NCBI GenBank assembly: GCA_017465095.1
Contig: JAFTWX010000012.1
Location: 1-64,000 of the forward strand
DNA length: 64,000 bases
Direction of reading: 5' to 3'
DNA from: Lachnospiraceae bacterium
GTDB lineage: Bacteria > Bacillota > Clostridia > Lachnospirales > Lachnospiraceae
Below the pieces are notes generated by a model. That model was not told where the DNA came from. It ran no database searches and saw only the letters and a list, made by a program, of their open reading frames with translations. Shown in pieces: positions 52,771-61,609 of this stretch (positions are counted from its first letter, which is position 1; every line of letters begins with the position of its first letter). The translations under genes were made by a program, and so were the position numbers.

Positions 52771-53847
52771 TTATTCCTCCTGTACCTCTTCCGCCTCAAA
52801 CGCAGGCGCCTCAAACCGTGTATCCCACGCCTTTTTTAAATATTCATGATACTCTTTCAGATCATTGTCCCAGCGTTCACACTGACCGCGGCGATCTGCA
52901 AAATCATAGTTTTGTTTCAAATAATCTCCCAGATATGTAGCCAGTTTTTCAGCTCCATACTGATTTAAATGGTCGGTCGCATCACAAAAATCCGTTTCCA
53001 AATCCAGACCGATAGCATCGATTTCTTCACAAAGTTCCCAATACTTCAATCCGTATTTATCTGCCAGCTGACGGGACGCCTCCGACATATTTTTATGCCA
53101 GCCCGGCGCCGGAATCTTATAAATAATCAGTTCGATTCCCTCGTCCTCACACAATTTCACAAATCGGTCAAAGTAGTCCGTAAAGCGGTCGGAAACTGCG
53201 AAAGATTGCTTCACTTTCCCAATCTTCATCGTCGCCGGGACCTGATAATAAGAGACATTATGCCCTCTCACAGGCGGATCCTGTGATTCACCGGAAATGT
53301 ACTGAAAATCGGTTTCTTTCAATCCCTTCCACCGGTCATGATACCGGAAGAACGGAAAAATCGCACCGAGCGTACCGAGATCCTCTGCATCGGTATTCAA
53401 GATAAAGTCCAGTTTTTCCCCGTCCAGTGTAATCTCATCCAGAACCATATGCATTCTGGCTTCCACCATCGGTTTCTGATAATGAATGGATGACATATCC
53501 AAAAAAATGACCTTCGGCTTTTGCGTCCGCAAAGCTTCCCGCAAGCTCAAATATACCATATCCATCCGCAGACTCGGTCCTCCGAGCGCATAAGAAGTAA
53601 TACCCGTTTTTTCATACAAATTCATGGGATCTATCCCGTAATACGTATGACTTGTCCCTATGAAAAGAACATCCAGCGTATCTTCTTCCAAACTACGGTA
53701 CTCCCTGTACGTGGATGTCGTCGCCGCATTTTCCTTGCCGCCGACAAACCATTTCCCGCGAAGCAATTCCTGAAGCCACAGAAACAGCACAGCAAAAATC
53801 AGAACAAAACAGAAAAACTTCAGTCCTTTTCGCAATACTTTTTTCAT
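52771..53847 (-). CDS. SGNH/DltD-like membrane-anchored protein
   Basis: A 358-residue protein with one N-terminal anchor (about 8-28) and an SGNH-hydrolase-like domain: FIGTSHTYYGID holds the Ser nucleophile, and DATDHLNQYGAEKL holds the Asp and His. Such proteins follow MBOAT O-acyltransferases and take part in the last acyl-transfer step on the outside, as DltD and AlgJ/AlgX do. It lies nine bases after the MBOAT gene. AGGAG precedes the ATG. Confidence 0.83.
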   Translation of the reverse strand: MKKVLRKGLKFFCFVLIFAVLFLWLQELLRGKWFVGGKENAATTSTYREYRSLEEDTLDVLFIGTSHTYYGIDPMNLYEKTGITSYALGGPSLRMDMVYLSLREALRTQKPKVIFLDMSSIHYQKPMVEARMHMVLDEITLDGEKLDFILNTDAEDLGTLGAIFPFFRYHDRWKGLKETDFQYISGESQDPPVRGHNVSYYQVPATMKIGKVKQSFAVSDRFTDYFDRFVKLCEDEGIELIIYKIPAPGWHKNMSEASRQLADKYGLKYWELCEEIDAIGLDLETDFCDATDHLNQYGAEKLATYLGDYLKQNYDFADRRGQCERWDNDLKEYHEYLKKAWDTRFEAPAFEAEEVQEE

Positions 53848-53856
53848 TTTTGTCTC

Positions 53857-55446
53857 CTAGTATTGTGTATAAATAAATGCAGACGCATCATATCCCGGTC
53901 CGTAAATTCCGAAAATAATGATACTGAAAATCGCTGCATAAACCACAATCCAACGAATTACAATATTCTGCTGCGCCAGCTTCTCCCGCACGGAAAAACG
54001 TTCCTGCATCATGCTGACACACCAAAGCACTACCAGACAACCCGCAATTAACAGAAAATCTTTTTCCGTCATTCCGAGTTCAAAAAGCTGACGGTTCACA
54101 AGTGGCGTAATATCAAAATTGAAAATCAGATTTTTGATTACCATTCCGGTGTTCTGCAGACTTCCCGGTGTTGTCAAAAGACGACCGCCCATAAAGCAAC
54201 AGAAGGTACGCACCATCTGGAATATGCGGAAGCCCTGAGACTCCGTATTGATTTTCAGCTTTTTATTAATCATTTCAAACTCCGGATGGAACGCAACGGA
54301 TATGGTGATGAGCGTACTGTAATAAACACCCCACGCAACATATGTGCTTCCGGTTCCGTGCCAGAGTCCCGTAAGTACCCATGTCAGGAAAACCGGAATC
54401 ACCACCGTAATAAAACGGCTTCCGCGCTCCGACATGGACTTTTTGGTTTTTTTGTTAAGTTCTTTCATAAAGCCGGAGATCGTACAAGGATAATATACGT
54501 AATCCTTAAACCATCCTCCCAGCGTCATATGCCATCTGCGCCAATACTCCGGTACCGTTTTTGAAAAGAACGGATGGTTAAAGTTCTTTTCAAGCTCTAC
54601 GCCGAATATCTGCGAAACGCCGCGCACCACATCTGTGTATCCGGAGAAGTCCGTATAAATCTGGAATGCATCGAACACCATCGCCACAGCAAAAACAAAA
54701 CCCGAACGCTCAGTTCCGTCAAATACCGTAGAACAAAACAGATTTAAACGGTCTGCAATGACAAGTTTTTTAAAAAATCCCCACAACATCAGCTGCATAC
54801 CGGAAACAATTCGGTCCCCGTTATAGCGAAGCTCTTTTTTCAGCTCCTGTCCCAGCAGATTGTAGCGGGAAATCGGTCCCTGCATAATATGCGGGAAATA
54901 GATGGAATACAGGAAGAACCGGAAGAAATTCTTTTCATAATCATATCTCTTCCAATAAACATCCAAAATATATCCCACCGTAGAGAATGTATAGTACGAT
55001 ACGCCCAGCGGGAATAAAATCCACTCTGCGCTGAATCGTCTGCCGGAACCCGACCACGCTGCGATCTGGTTTGCATACTCCACAAAATATTTACCGAATT
55101 TTACAAATCCGAGAAAACCGATACATAAAACAAGCGCGAGCAAAAGATATTTTTTTGCTTTTTTCTTGTACTCTTCCTTAATCTGTTTTTTCTCTTTGCG
55201 GTCCAGGCCTTCCTCGGCCAGCTTCACATCCTGCTGCTCATACAATTTGCCGATAGCCCTTGCGCAAATCCATACCACAAAGGTGGTGTACACAATGAAC
55301 GGTAAAAACTTCATTGCGCCTGCTGCTACATAAAAATAAATACTGCCCGCCAAAAGAACCAGCCATCTGTGGCGCACCGGGAATATATAAAACACCGCAA
55401 ATAAAACAAGCAAAAATGCTATAAACGGAAGCGAAGTAATTGTCAT
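53857..55446 (-). CDS. MBOAT O-acyltransferase (DltB/AlgI-like)
   Basis: A 529-residue multi-helix protein with the MBOAT signatures: a MQGPISRYN loop, the WRRWHMTLGGWFKDYVYYP segment and the catalytic His in LTGLWHGTG. It moves an acyl group across the membrane from a carrier to an outer glycan. It is longer than DltB (about 400-415 residues), nearer AlgI (about 500). AGGAAAGAGG precedes the ATG. The carrier protein gene is 38 bases upstream. Confidence 0.93.
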   Translation of the reverse strand: MTITSLPFIAFLLVLFAVFYIFPVRHRWLVLLAGSIYFYVAAGAMKFLPFIVYTTFVVWICARAIGKLYEQQDVKLAEEGLDRKEKKQIKEEYKKKAKKYLLLALVLCIGFLGFVKFGKYFVEYANQIAAWSGSGRRFSAEWILFPLGVSYYTFSTVGYILDVYWKRYDYEKNFFRFFLYSIYFPHIMQGPISRYNLLGQELKKELRYNGDRIVSGMQLMLWGFFKKLVIADRLNLFCSTVFDGTERSGFVFAVAMVFDAFQIYTDFSGYTDVVRGVSQIFGVELEKNFNHPFFSKTVPEYWRRWHMTLGGWFKDYVYYPCTISGFMKELNKKTKKSMSERGSRFITVVIPVFLTWVLTGLWHGTGSTYVAWGVYYSTLITISVAFHPEFEMINKKLKINTESQGFRIFQMVRTFCCFMGGRLLTTPGSLQNTGMVIKNLIFNFDITPLVNRQLFELGMTEKDFLLIAGCLVVLWCVSMMQERFSVREKLAQQNIVIRWIVVYAAIFSIIIFGIYGPGYDASAFIYTQY

Positions 55447-55484
55447 TTTCTATTCCTCTTTCCTGTGCAATGTGTGCACGTTCT

Positions 55485-55712
55485 TTAGTCTTCCATCAAC
55501 TCCTGCACCATCTCCCAGATAGCTGCTGCAGAGTCAAAATTCTTATTGTCCATGTATTCCATACCGATCTCAACATCAAATTCTTCCTCGATGGCAGAAA
55601 TAAGTGTTGCAATATCGATAGAATCGATGATTTTGTTTGTTACGATTCCTTCTGCGGATGCGAAATCCACACCTGATTTTAAGTCACTTAAAATTTCAAT
55701 AATTTTTTCCAT
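55485..55712 (-). CDS. Acyl carrier protein (DltC-like)
   Basis: A 75-residue phosphopantetheine-binding protein; the attachment site is Ser31 in IIDSIDIATL, a D-S-I variant of the usual D-S-L. It is acidic and has the four-helix ACP pattern. It lies between the adenylating ligase and MBOAT genes. GAGGAAAAG precedes the ATG. Confidence 0.9.
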   Translation of the reverse strand: MEKIIEILSDLKSGVDFASAEGIVTNKIIDSIDIATLISAIEEEFDVEIGMEYMDNKNFDSAAAIWEMVQELMED

Positions 55713-55738
55713 TTTCTTTTCCTCTTTCTTTTTTTATT

Positions 55739-57148
55739 TTAGACCGGAAGATCCTTATAAAGGGTTTTGCCCGCTTCATTTTTCGGAATCTCCGGAATAT
55801 AAACTACGCTGAAGGCCGACTCGCTGAGATGGGTCTTCGCCGACAAAAACTGCTTGATTTCGGCTGTGAGCGACTCGTCGGTAATATAAGTCTTCATCTT
55901 GTCATCCACACCTGTGCTGGCACAGTCAATTCCTTCGTACTGCTGCTTGATCAGCTGGTCGATTTCATCCAGATTCACGCGGTTACCGAAAATTTTCAGG
56001 AAACGTTTCTTTCTTCCGACGATGAAATAATAGCCGTCCGCATCGCGCTTGGCCATGTCACCCGTCACAAGACGTCCGCCACGCTCATCTCCCTTGGCAA
56101 GGTCTTCCCTGCAGGTCGCATAACCGAGCGTCACGTTCGGTCCTTCATACACAAGTTCCCCGACAACCTCCGGCTCCTCGATCACATTCCCTTCCACATC
56201 AATCAGAAGAAACTTACCGCCCGGAATCACTTTTCCCATACTTCCGTACTTAGCGAGACTCATCTCCGCCGGAAGGTATGCCATTCTGGCTGTCGCCTCC
56301 GTCTGACCGTACATAACGATCATCTTCTTGCCGCGCTCCATAGCCCACTGTGCAAACTCTTTATGCAGCTCCGGCGAAAGCTTTCCGCCGGCCTGTGTCA
56401 TATAACGCAGCTCCGGAAGATCCATCTTGAAGAACTTAATCTTCTTCAAAAGCTCATAGGTAAAAGGAACTCCTCCGAAGGAAGTCGCCTTTTCATTTTT
56501 CATAAAATCCCAAAAACCTTTCATCATCATGGACTTGTCCGTGAGAAGCACCGTCGCTCCCACCTGCATGTGGCTGTTGATGATGGAAAGTCCGTAGGTG
56601 TAGTTCATCGGCAATGTGGTGATCGGCTTTTCCGTATCGTCCAGTTCCAGATACTGCGCAATACTCTCCGCATTGGCCTGTACATTGGTATAGCTCTGTC
56701 TCACCAGCTTCGGACTTCCGGTAGAACCGGATGTGGTAAGAAGCAGTGCCAGACGCTCGTCCATCTCAATGGCAGCGTCAAACTGTGTACGTCCGAGCAC
56801 ATAATCGTATTTTTCCTGCAGGGCAGAAACACCTTCAAAGCACTCTGCCATATCCTTCGGGAAATAAAGATAAGCCGGCTGATACACCGAAATCAAATGC
56901 TCTCTCAGTTCCTGATCAATCTTGCGGTCAATCATCAGCGGAACTACTTTGTTGTTCAGGAAAGAAAGATATCCCAGCGCAGAGCCCACACTGTTTTCGC
57001 AAAAAACAAATGCCAGCGTTCTCTTCTGCAACTTCTCTCCCGTCTCCTTTGCAAATTCACCGAGCTGACGGTATGTCACACTCTGTCCTCTGTCATCCAG
57101 AAACGCTGTCTTCTCTCCGTATTTTTCAAACTGCTCAAAATAACTCAT
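55739..57148 (-). CDS. AMP-forming acyl/aminoacyl ligase for the carrier protein
   Basis: A 469-residue ANL-superfamily enzyme: TTSGSTGSPKLVRQS is the AMP/phosphate loop, MYGQTEATARM the adenine motif, GRLVTGDMAKRDADGYY the Asp hinge and RKKRFLKIFGNRVNLDEID the C-terminal part with a reaction-swing hinge. The C-terminal domain is complete with a late Lys in NEAGKTLYK. Overall similarity is to short acyl-CoA-synthetase/DltA-like ligases, but it lacks clear DltA specificity features that I can name. It would load ACP at 55485. Its ATG overlaps the acyltransferase stop (ATGA). Confidence 0.88.
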   Translation of the reverse strand: MSYFEQFEKYGEKTAFLDDRGQSVTYRQLGEFAKETGEKLQKRTLAFVFCENSVGSALGYLSFLNNKVVPLMIDRKIDQELREHLISVYQPAYLYFPKDMAECFEGVSALQEKYDYVLGRTQFDAAIEMDERLALLLTTSGSTGSPKLVRQSYTNVQANAESIAQYLELDDTEKPITTLPMNYTYGLSIINSHMQVGATVLLTDKSMMMKGFWDFMKNEKATSFGGVPFTYELLKKIKFFKMDLPELRYMTQAGGKLSPELHKEFAQWAMERGKKMIVMYGQTEATARMAYLPAEMSLAKYGSMGKVIPGGKFLLIDVEGNVIEEPEVVGELVYEGPNVTLGYATCREDLAKGDERGGRLVTGDMAKRDADGYYFIVGRKKRFLKIFGNRVNLDEIDQLIKQQYEGIDCASTGVDDKMKTYITDESLTAEIKQFLSAKTHLSESAFSVVYIPEIPKNEAGKTLYKDLPV

Positions 57149-58140
57149 TTGGTTTTGTTATCTCCTTTCATCGGATTCATAATCGCCTTAAAAAGCGGCT
57201 CCCATATTTTTAAAGATAAAACAATCGTCAACAGCAGTGCAAATATCGGGACCGCAAAATCCGCGTAAGGCGCAAGGGTGTTTTGCAGTGCCCGGCTTTC
57301 CTCATATTCGACCGCCAGCACACTGACAATCGGGATGTGAAGGGCAAATACCTGTATCGTTCTGGAGCCCCACCTGCTGACCGCACTCTCAACGGACGGA
57401 ACCAGCGTCAATACACAGAGAACCAAAAGCATAACAAGCACATAATAGGCACTTCTGTATTTGAGTCCCACATCCAAAAGATGCATTTCTTTGTATGGAT
57501 CCCTGCCTTTCAAAAACTCAATCGGCCAACGGTCAAACCAGCCTGCAAAACACATCCATAGTGTACCCGCAAGAACCGCGGCAGATACCACCTTCGCCTT
57601 GATACTTTGTGTGATGCGCTGCAATTTTTCCATATCAAAGTAATATCCTGCAAGAAAGAACGGATAAAAGGTAAGGAATCTGGTTCCCGCCATAATATTT
57701 CCCAGCTTCGTGTCGAATCCGATCATCAGACCGAGACCCACAAAAAATACCATAACATAAATCTTGTTCCACTTGCGCACCACCATGGTAACCAGATAGC
57801 ACAGCATCAGAACAATGGCAAACCACGGCGTATTTCCCTCGCGGAACAGAAAGAACTTGGTATCTTCCTCCAGTCCAAAAAACAGCACCAGATGCCGGAA
57901 TGATTTAATAAATACATACAGCACAAAATAGGCAAGCGCCTTATCATAACGCAAATCTCTTACGCTCTTCTTGGAAAAGAGACCGGATATAAAAAGGAAC
58001 GCCGGAATATGGAACAAATAGATAAAATAGGTCAGCCCGCCAAGGAACTCGGTCTCTATTCCGAATTCGCCCACAATATGGCCAAGCACCACAAAATACA
58101 TCAAGATAAACTTCGCATTATCCCACTTTGCCAGTCTCAT
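57145..58140 (-). CDS. Acyltransferase-3 family membrane protein
   Basis: A 331-residue protein with ten membrane helices; the start KWDNAKFILMYFVVLGHIVG has the conserved His of acyltransferase-3 (OatA/WecH-type), followed by YLFHIPAFLFISGL. It O-acylates glycans from acyl-CoA. AAGGGGG seven bases upstream sets the ATG at 58140. It is first in the 58-39 kb operon, immediately before the AMP ligase, so the locus has two different O-acylation machines. Confidence 0.9.
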   Translation of the reverse strand: MRLAKWDNAKFILMYFVVLGHIVGEFGIETEFLGGLTYFIYLFHIPAFLFISGLFSKKSVRDLRYDKALAYFVLYVFIKSFRHLVLFFGLEEDTKFFLFREGNTPWFAIVLMLCYLVTMVVRKWNKIYVMVFFVGLGLMIGFDTKLGNIMAGTRFLTFYPFFLAGYYFDMEKLQRITQSIKAKVVSAAVLAGTLWMCFAGWFDRWPIEFLKGRDPYKEMHLLDVGLKYRSAYYVLVMLLVLCVLTLVPSVESAVSRWGSRTIQVFALHIPIVSVLAVEYEESRALQNTLAPYADFAVPIFALLLTIVLSLKIWEPLFKAIMNPMKGDNKTK

Positions 58141-58199
58141 CTGCCGTCCCCCTTTTCCGTCCAAAACATAGTTATCCTATTTTGACCATAATTTGTTTC

Positions 58200-58208
58200 A
58201 TTATAGCA
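58200..58208 (-). promoter_or_regulatory. Extended -10 promoter of the acylation/export operon
   Basis: The minus strand reads TGCTATAAT, a perfect TG-N-TATAAT extended -10, about 60 bases before the ATG at 58140. No good -35 is seen at 17-18 bases, which extended -10 promoters can do without. Confidence 0.6.
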
Positions 58209-58286
58209 CAATTCGACTTCCATATCATCTATTTTTTAATTTTTTGGCACATTGTCTATTTTTTACTGTCCTACCTTGCCATTGTC

Positions 58287-58295
58287 TGTTATAAT
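58287..58295 (+). promoter_or_regulatory. Extended -10 promoter of the plus-strand operon
   Basis: The plus strand reads TGTTATAAT, again a perfect extended -10, about 35 bases before the ATG at 58331. It is back to back with the minus-strand promoter 80 bases away, in a 190-base AT-rich divergent gap. Confidence 0.6.
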
Positions 58296-58330
58296 TACAT
58301 TATTATTTATGAGAGGAATGACACAATTAT

Positions 58331-59173
58331 ATGAATACATCAGTTTCTCCGTCCGAACGGGTGATTGACGGCCTTGCCTGCCGTATCTACGGCACCGGAC
58401 AACCGCTTTTGATGATCCACGGAATTATCAGTGACGGCACATTTTTTGATGCCTGTGCGCAGTGGCTGTCACATTTTTATACGGTTATCACATACGACCG
58501 CAGATCTTACGGAAACAGTACTGCAGAGAAGTATACCGACTACACGGTAAAGACACAGGCAGACGACGCAGCGTCCATCCTGGAAGCCGTCGGCTTCGGA
58601 CCTGCTTACATTCTCGGAAACAGCGCGGGGGGCCTGATCGGTCTTGAACTGACGATGCAGCACCCGCACCTTGTAAAAGGACTTCTGATGATCGAACCGT
58701 CGCTCGGTTACGATCCGGCGGAGCGGGAAAAACTGCTTGCCTGGAACAAACTGCTCAACGAATATGCCGATGCCGGCCAGTACAAACAGGTTCTCCCGGA
58801 ATTTACCAAAATCACCGGAGGTTCCACCGGAGGAGGCAGTTTCTCCATGGCAGAGATGAAACGGACCTACCAGAATCTGACCGCTTTCCTGAAAGGAGAG
58901 CTCAACGATGTGCAGCATTATCTCCCGTCCAAAGAGCGCCTTTCGCAGATTGACGTCCCGGTGGCCGTCGCAGTGACCGAACGGGGAAAAGAGAGCATAT
59001 TTGCCACCTCCTCAGAAAGCGCCTGCGAAATCATCGGATGGCCTCTGTTCCATCTGCCCGGCTACCACAACACATACAAAGAATTTCCTTCCGATGCTGC
59101 CATTGCCACCCACGGCATTTTCAGCAGCATGGAAAAAAATATGATACTCACATCCAAGGAGGTTATGTTATGA
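58331..59173 (+). CDS. Alpha/beta hydrolase
   Basis: A 280-residue alpha/beta hydrolase with HGIISDG (oxyanion loop), Ser98 in the nucleophile elbow GNSAGG and a late His in LPGYHNTY. There is no signal peptide, so it is cytoplasmic. The ATG at 58331 has only a distant AGAGG. Its TGA overlaps the ATG of the beta-helix gene, so the two are coupled. Substrate unknown; an esterase or haloperoxidase-like enzyme is typical for this subgroup. Confidence 0.88.
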   Translation: MNTSVSPSERVIDGLACRIYGTGQPLLMIHGIISDGTFFDACAQWLSHFYTVITYDRRSYGNSTAEKYTDYTVKTQADDAASILEAVGFGPAYILGNSAGGLIGLELTMQHPHLVKGLLMIEPSLGYDPAEREKLLAWNKLLNEYADAGQYKQVLPEFTKITGGSTGGGSFSMAEMKRTYQNLTAFLKGELNDVQHYLPSKERLSQIDVPVAVAVTERGKESIFATSSESACEIIGWPLFHLPGYHNTYKEFPSDAAIATHGIFSSMEKNMILTSKEVML

Positions 59174-61578
59174 AAAAAATATGGAACAAAACCCTTTGCG
59201 GGTTGCTGACAACAGCACTCGTTGCATCTTCGGCCCTCGGCAGCATACCGGCAACGGCATCTCCTGCCACCGTCAGTGACAACACGGTAGCCGATGCAGT
59301 GATACCGGAAAGCATCAGTGACAATACGGTCACAACAGAAGATACCTCTTCCCCGGAAGAGACCAAAACTGCCACACCGGAGCTTATCCCGGAACCGACA
59401 GCCGCTTCCTACTACACAGCAAACGGCACTACATTTACGGTTACGGCCGCAAACGGAAGCGATATCACAACCGCGCTCAACGAGACACTGGCCCAGGCGA
59501 AAGAACTGGCTTCCCCGGGTACGGTTTATACGGTCAAGATTCCGGCCGGTTCCTATAAAATCAGCAAGACCATCTTTCTTGACAGCAACATCACGTTAGA
59601 TATGTACAACGTAACGCTGACCTCAGATCCGGCATTCGGAAGTTTCCATATGCTGATGCTCGGCAAAACCGACTATACCGCTTCCGCAGCATGTGCAGGA
59701 TATAACGGCTTTACCAATGTAACCATCAAGGGAGGTGCACTGATTGCCTCCGCTGCAAACAGCTTCACTCCGCTGCGCCTTACTCACGCAACGAATGTGA
59801 CGATGAAAGACTTCACCGTCGGCGGCGGATGCGCAGACCATCTCGTGGAAGTGGCAGCCATCAATAATCTCCTGGTGGATAAATGTACCTTCAAGGATAT
59901 GTCAGCCTCCACACAGGGCGGCACAAGAGAGGCGTTGCAGCTGGACCTCGCAGTCCACAATTCCATCCTTCCGAACATTTATCAGGACGGAACCATGCTG
60001 AAGAATGTGACCATCCAAAACTGTACCTTCTCCAATGTATCCCGCGGTATCGGATCCCACTCCCAGCTGCTGAATGCATACCATGAAAATATTAAGATTG
60101 TAAACAACACCTTTGACAAAATTGAGCAGCACGCCATTGTGGCTCTGAACTATTACAACTGCGAAATCTCGGGAAACAAAATAACAAACAGCGGAAGCGG
60201 TATTATTTTCCAGTCTTGTAAAAACTCCGCAAGCACGATTTTTACTACAACACAAAACGGAAAACAGGCCTACAAAGCAGCCTTTCGCCCTGACACAAAA
60301 AGCGTCATTAAAAACAATACAATTTCCGTAAAATACACCGGCCACACATCCAGCGTGAGCGGCATTGAGCTCTCCGGAAAGAAATTTGCCAAAGCAACCA
60401 AAAGCTCTGCGGATAACAGCACAGTTCCTGCCGGCGACTACTATGTGGGCGGCGTACTGGTAGAAGGCAACAACATTACTACCGGCGGCTACGGTTTCAT
60501 TTTACAGGGCGCAAAAAACAACACCATCAAAAACAATACGGTTACCGTTTCCGGCATTACCAAGAAAGACTCCATCGGAAAATCCGGCAAATACAACGGT
60601 ATTCACTCCGGTCAGGAAAGCACCGGCAATGCCCTCATCGGCAACAAAATTGTTTCTGCGCAGTGCAACGGCATTTACTTCCAGGGCGGAAGCTCCGCAA
60701 GTGAAATCACAGGCAACATCATTACCAATCCGGGCAAGGAAGGCATCGTGGTTTCCGGCGATTGCAGCGTGGAAGGAAACATCGCAGACAACACCGTTAC
60801 AGGCTCCGGCGAGCACTCCATCAACATTTACAACAAAGGAACCGTAACCGGCGACATTACCGGAAACACCATTTCAAAAAGTAAGCTTTCCGGTATTCAG
60901 ATTAAGCAGAAAGCGGTTGTAGAGGGCGATATATCAAACAATGTAATTTCTAACTGCACCGTTCACGGTATTGCTGTGACCAACTCCGCTAAGGTAAACG
61001 GAAATATCTCCGGCAACAAGATTACGTCCTCCGCAAAGATGGGTATGCGCATCAGCGAATCCTCCAAGGTTCTCGGTGACATCAGCAAAAACACCATCTC
61101 AAGCTCGAAGTTATACGGAATTTATATTACCAAAAAAGCAAAAGTTTCCGGCTATATTGACGGCAACAAAATCCAGAAAAACGAACTTCCGATCGCCATT
61201 GAGGGCGGCGCAAGCGCAAATATCCGGAAGAACACATACAAAAAGAATAAATTGGGTAACCAGGCTACGATTCTTTCCAATATGTACCGCATAAAATCTG
61301 TCAAAAAGACATCTCTCTCCTCTGTCAAAGCAGGAAAGAAAAAGATTACAGCCAAATGGAAAGCTGTCGGCGGTGTAAACGGTTACCGTGTGGAAATCTC
61401 CACAACCCCGGACTTTAGCACGATCACAAAGAAAATCGATACAAAGTCCCAGAAAGCGACTTTTAAAAAGTTGAAAAAGGGACAGACTTATTACGTGCGT
61501 GTCAGTGCATACAAAAAATCCGGCAAAGTAATGTTCTTCAGCCCTTGCAGCAAAGTTAAAAAGGTGAAAGTAAAATAA
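59170..61578 (+). CDS. Secreted right-handed beta-helix protein with FN3-like C-terminus
   Basis: An 802-residue secreted protein. It has a signal peptide (1-31, MKKIWNKTLCGLLTT start), an acidic Thr/Ser/Pro linker (35-85), a beta-helix domain (about 90-700) of parallel-beta-helix coils with NN and GN ladders (NNTISV, NNTVTV, GNKI), and a basic FN3-like domain (about 715-802). Beta-helix proteins of this kind include polysaccharide lyases and mannuronan-epimerase-type enzymes, but I see no certain catalytic residues. AAGGAGG before the ATG at 59170 sets the start; the frame to 59038 lies inside the hydrolase gene. It is followed after 31 bases by the pyruvyl transferase gene. Confidence 0.85.
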   Translation: MKKIWNKTLCGLLTTALVASSALGSIPATASPATVSDNTVADAVIPESISDNTVTTEDTSSPEETKTATPELIPEPTAASYYTANGTTFTVTAANGSDITTALNETLAQAKELASPGTVYTVKIPAGSYKISKTIFLDSNITLDMYNVTLTSDPAFGSFHMLMLGKTDYTASAACAGYNGFTNVTIKGGALIASAANSFTPLRLTHATNVTMKDFTVGGGCADHLVEVAAINNLLVDKCTFKDMSASTQGGTREALQLDLAVHNSILPNIYQDGTMLKNVTIQNCTFSNVSRGIGSHSQLLNAYHENIKIVNNTFDKIEQHAIVALNYYNCEISGNKITNSGSGIIFQSCKNSASTIFTTTQNGKQAYKAAFRPDTKSVIKNNTISVKYTGHTSSVSGIELSGKKFAKATKSSADNSTVPAGDYYVGGVLVEGNNITTGGYGFILQGAKNNTIKNNTVTVSGITKKDSIGKSGKYNGIHSGQESTGNALIGNKIVSAQCNGIYFQGGSSASEITGNIITNPGKEGIVVSGDCSVEGNIADNTVTGSGEHSINIYNKGTVTGDITGNTISKSKLSGIQIKQKAVVEGDISNNVISNCTVHGIAVTNSAKVNGNISGNKITSSAKMGMRISESSKVLGDISKNTISSSKLYGIYITKKAKVSGYIDGNKIQKNELPIAIEGGASANIRKNTYKKNKLGNQATILSNMYRIKSVKKTSLSSVKAGKKKITAKWKAVGGVNGYRVEISTTPDFSTITKKIDTKSQKATFKKLKKGQTYYVRVSAYKKSGKVMFFSPCSKVKKVKVK
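60769..61215 (+). repeat. Six 25-residue beta-helix repeats
   Basis: Within the beta-helix protein six consecutive coils of 25, 25, 25, 25, 25 and 24 residues each start with V-x-G-[DNY]-I and contain N-x-I near residue 8-10 and G-I/M-x-I near residue 17-20. The spacing is exact, so the coils are of one size and probably arose by recent duplication. Confidence 0.85.
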
Positions 61579-61609
61579 TAAGACAATAAGAACCGAAAGG
61601 ATTTCAGGC

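Noticed and set aside
55829..57268. 479-codon plus-strand open frame opposite the AMP ligase gene
   Set aside because: Antisense shadow with biased composition; the ligase motifs are all on the other strand.
59038..59169. Upstream extension of the beta-helix gene
   Set aside because: It lies inside the hydrolase gene in another frame; AAGGAGG and a signal peptide place the start at 59170.
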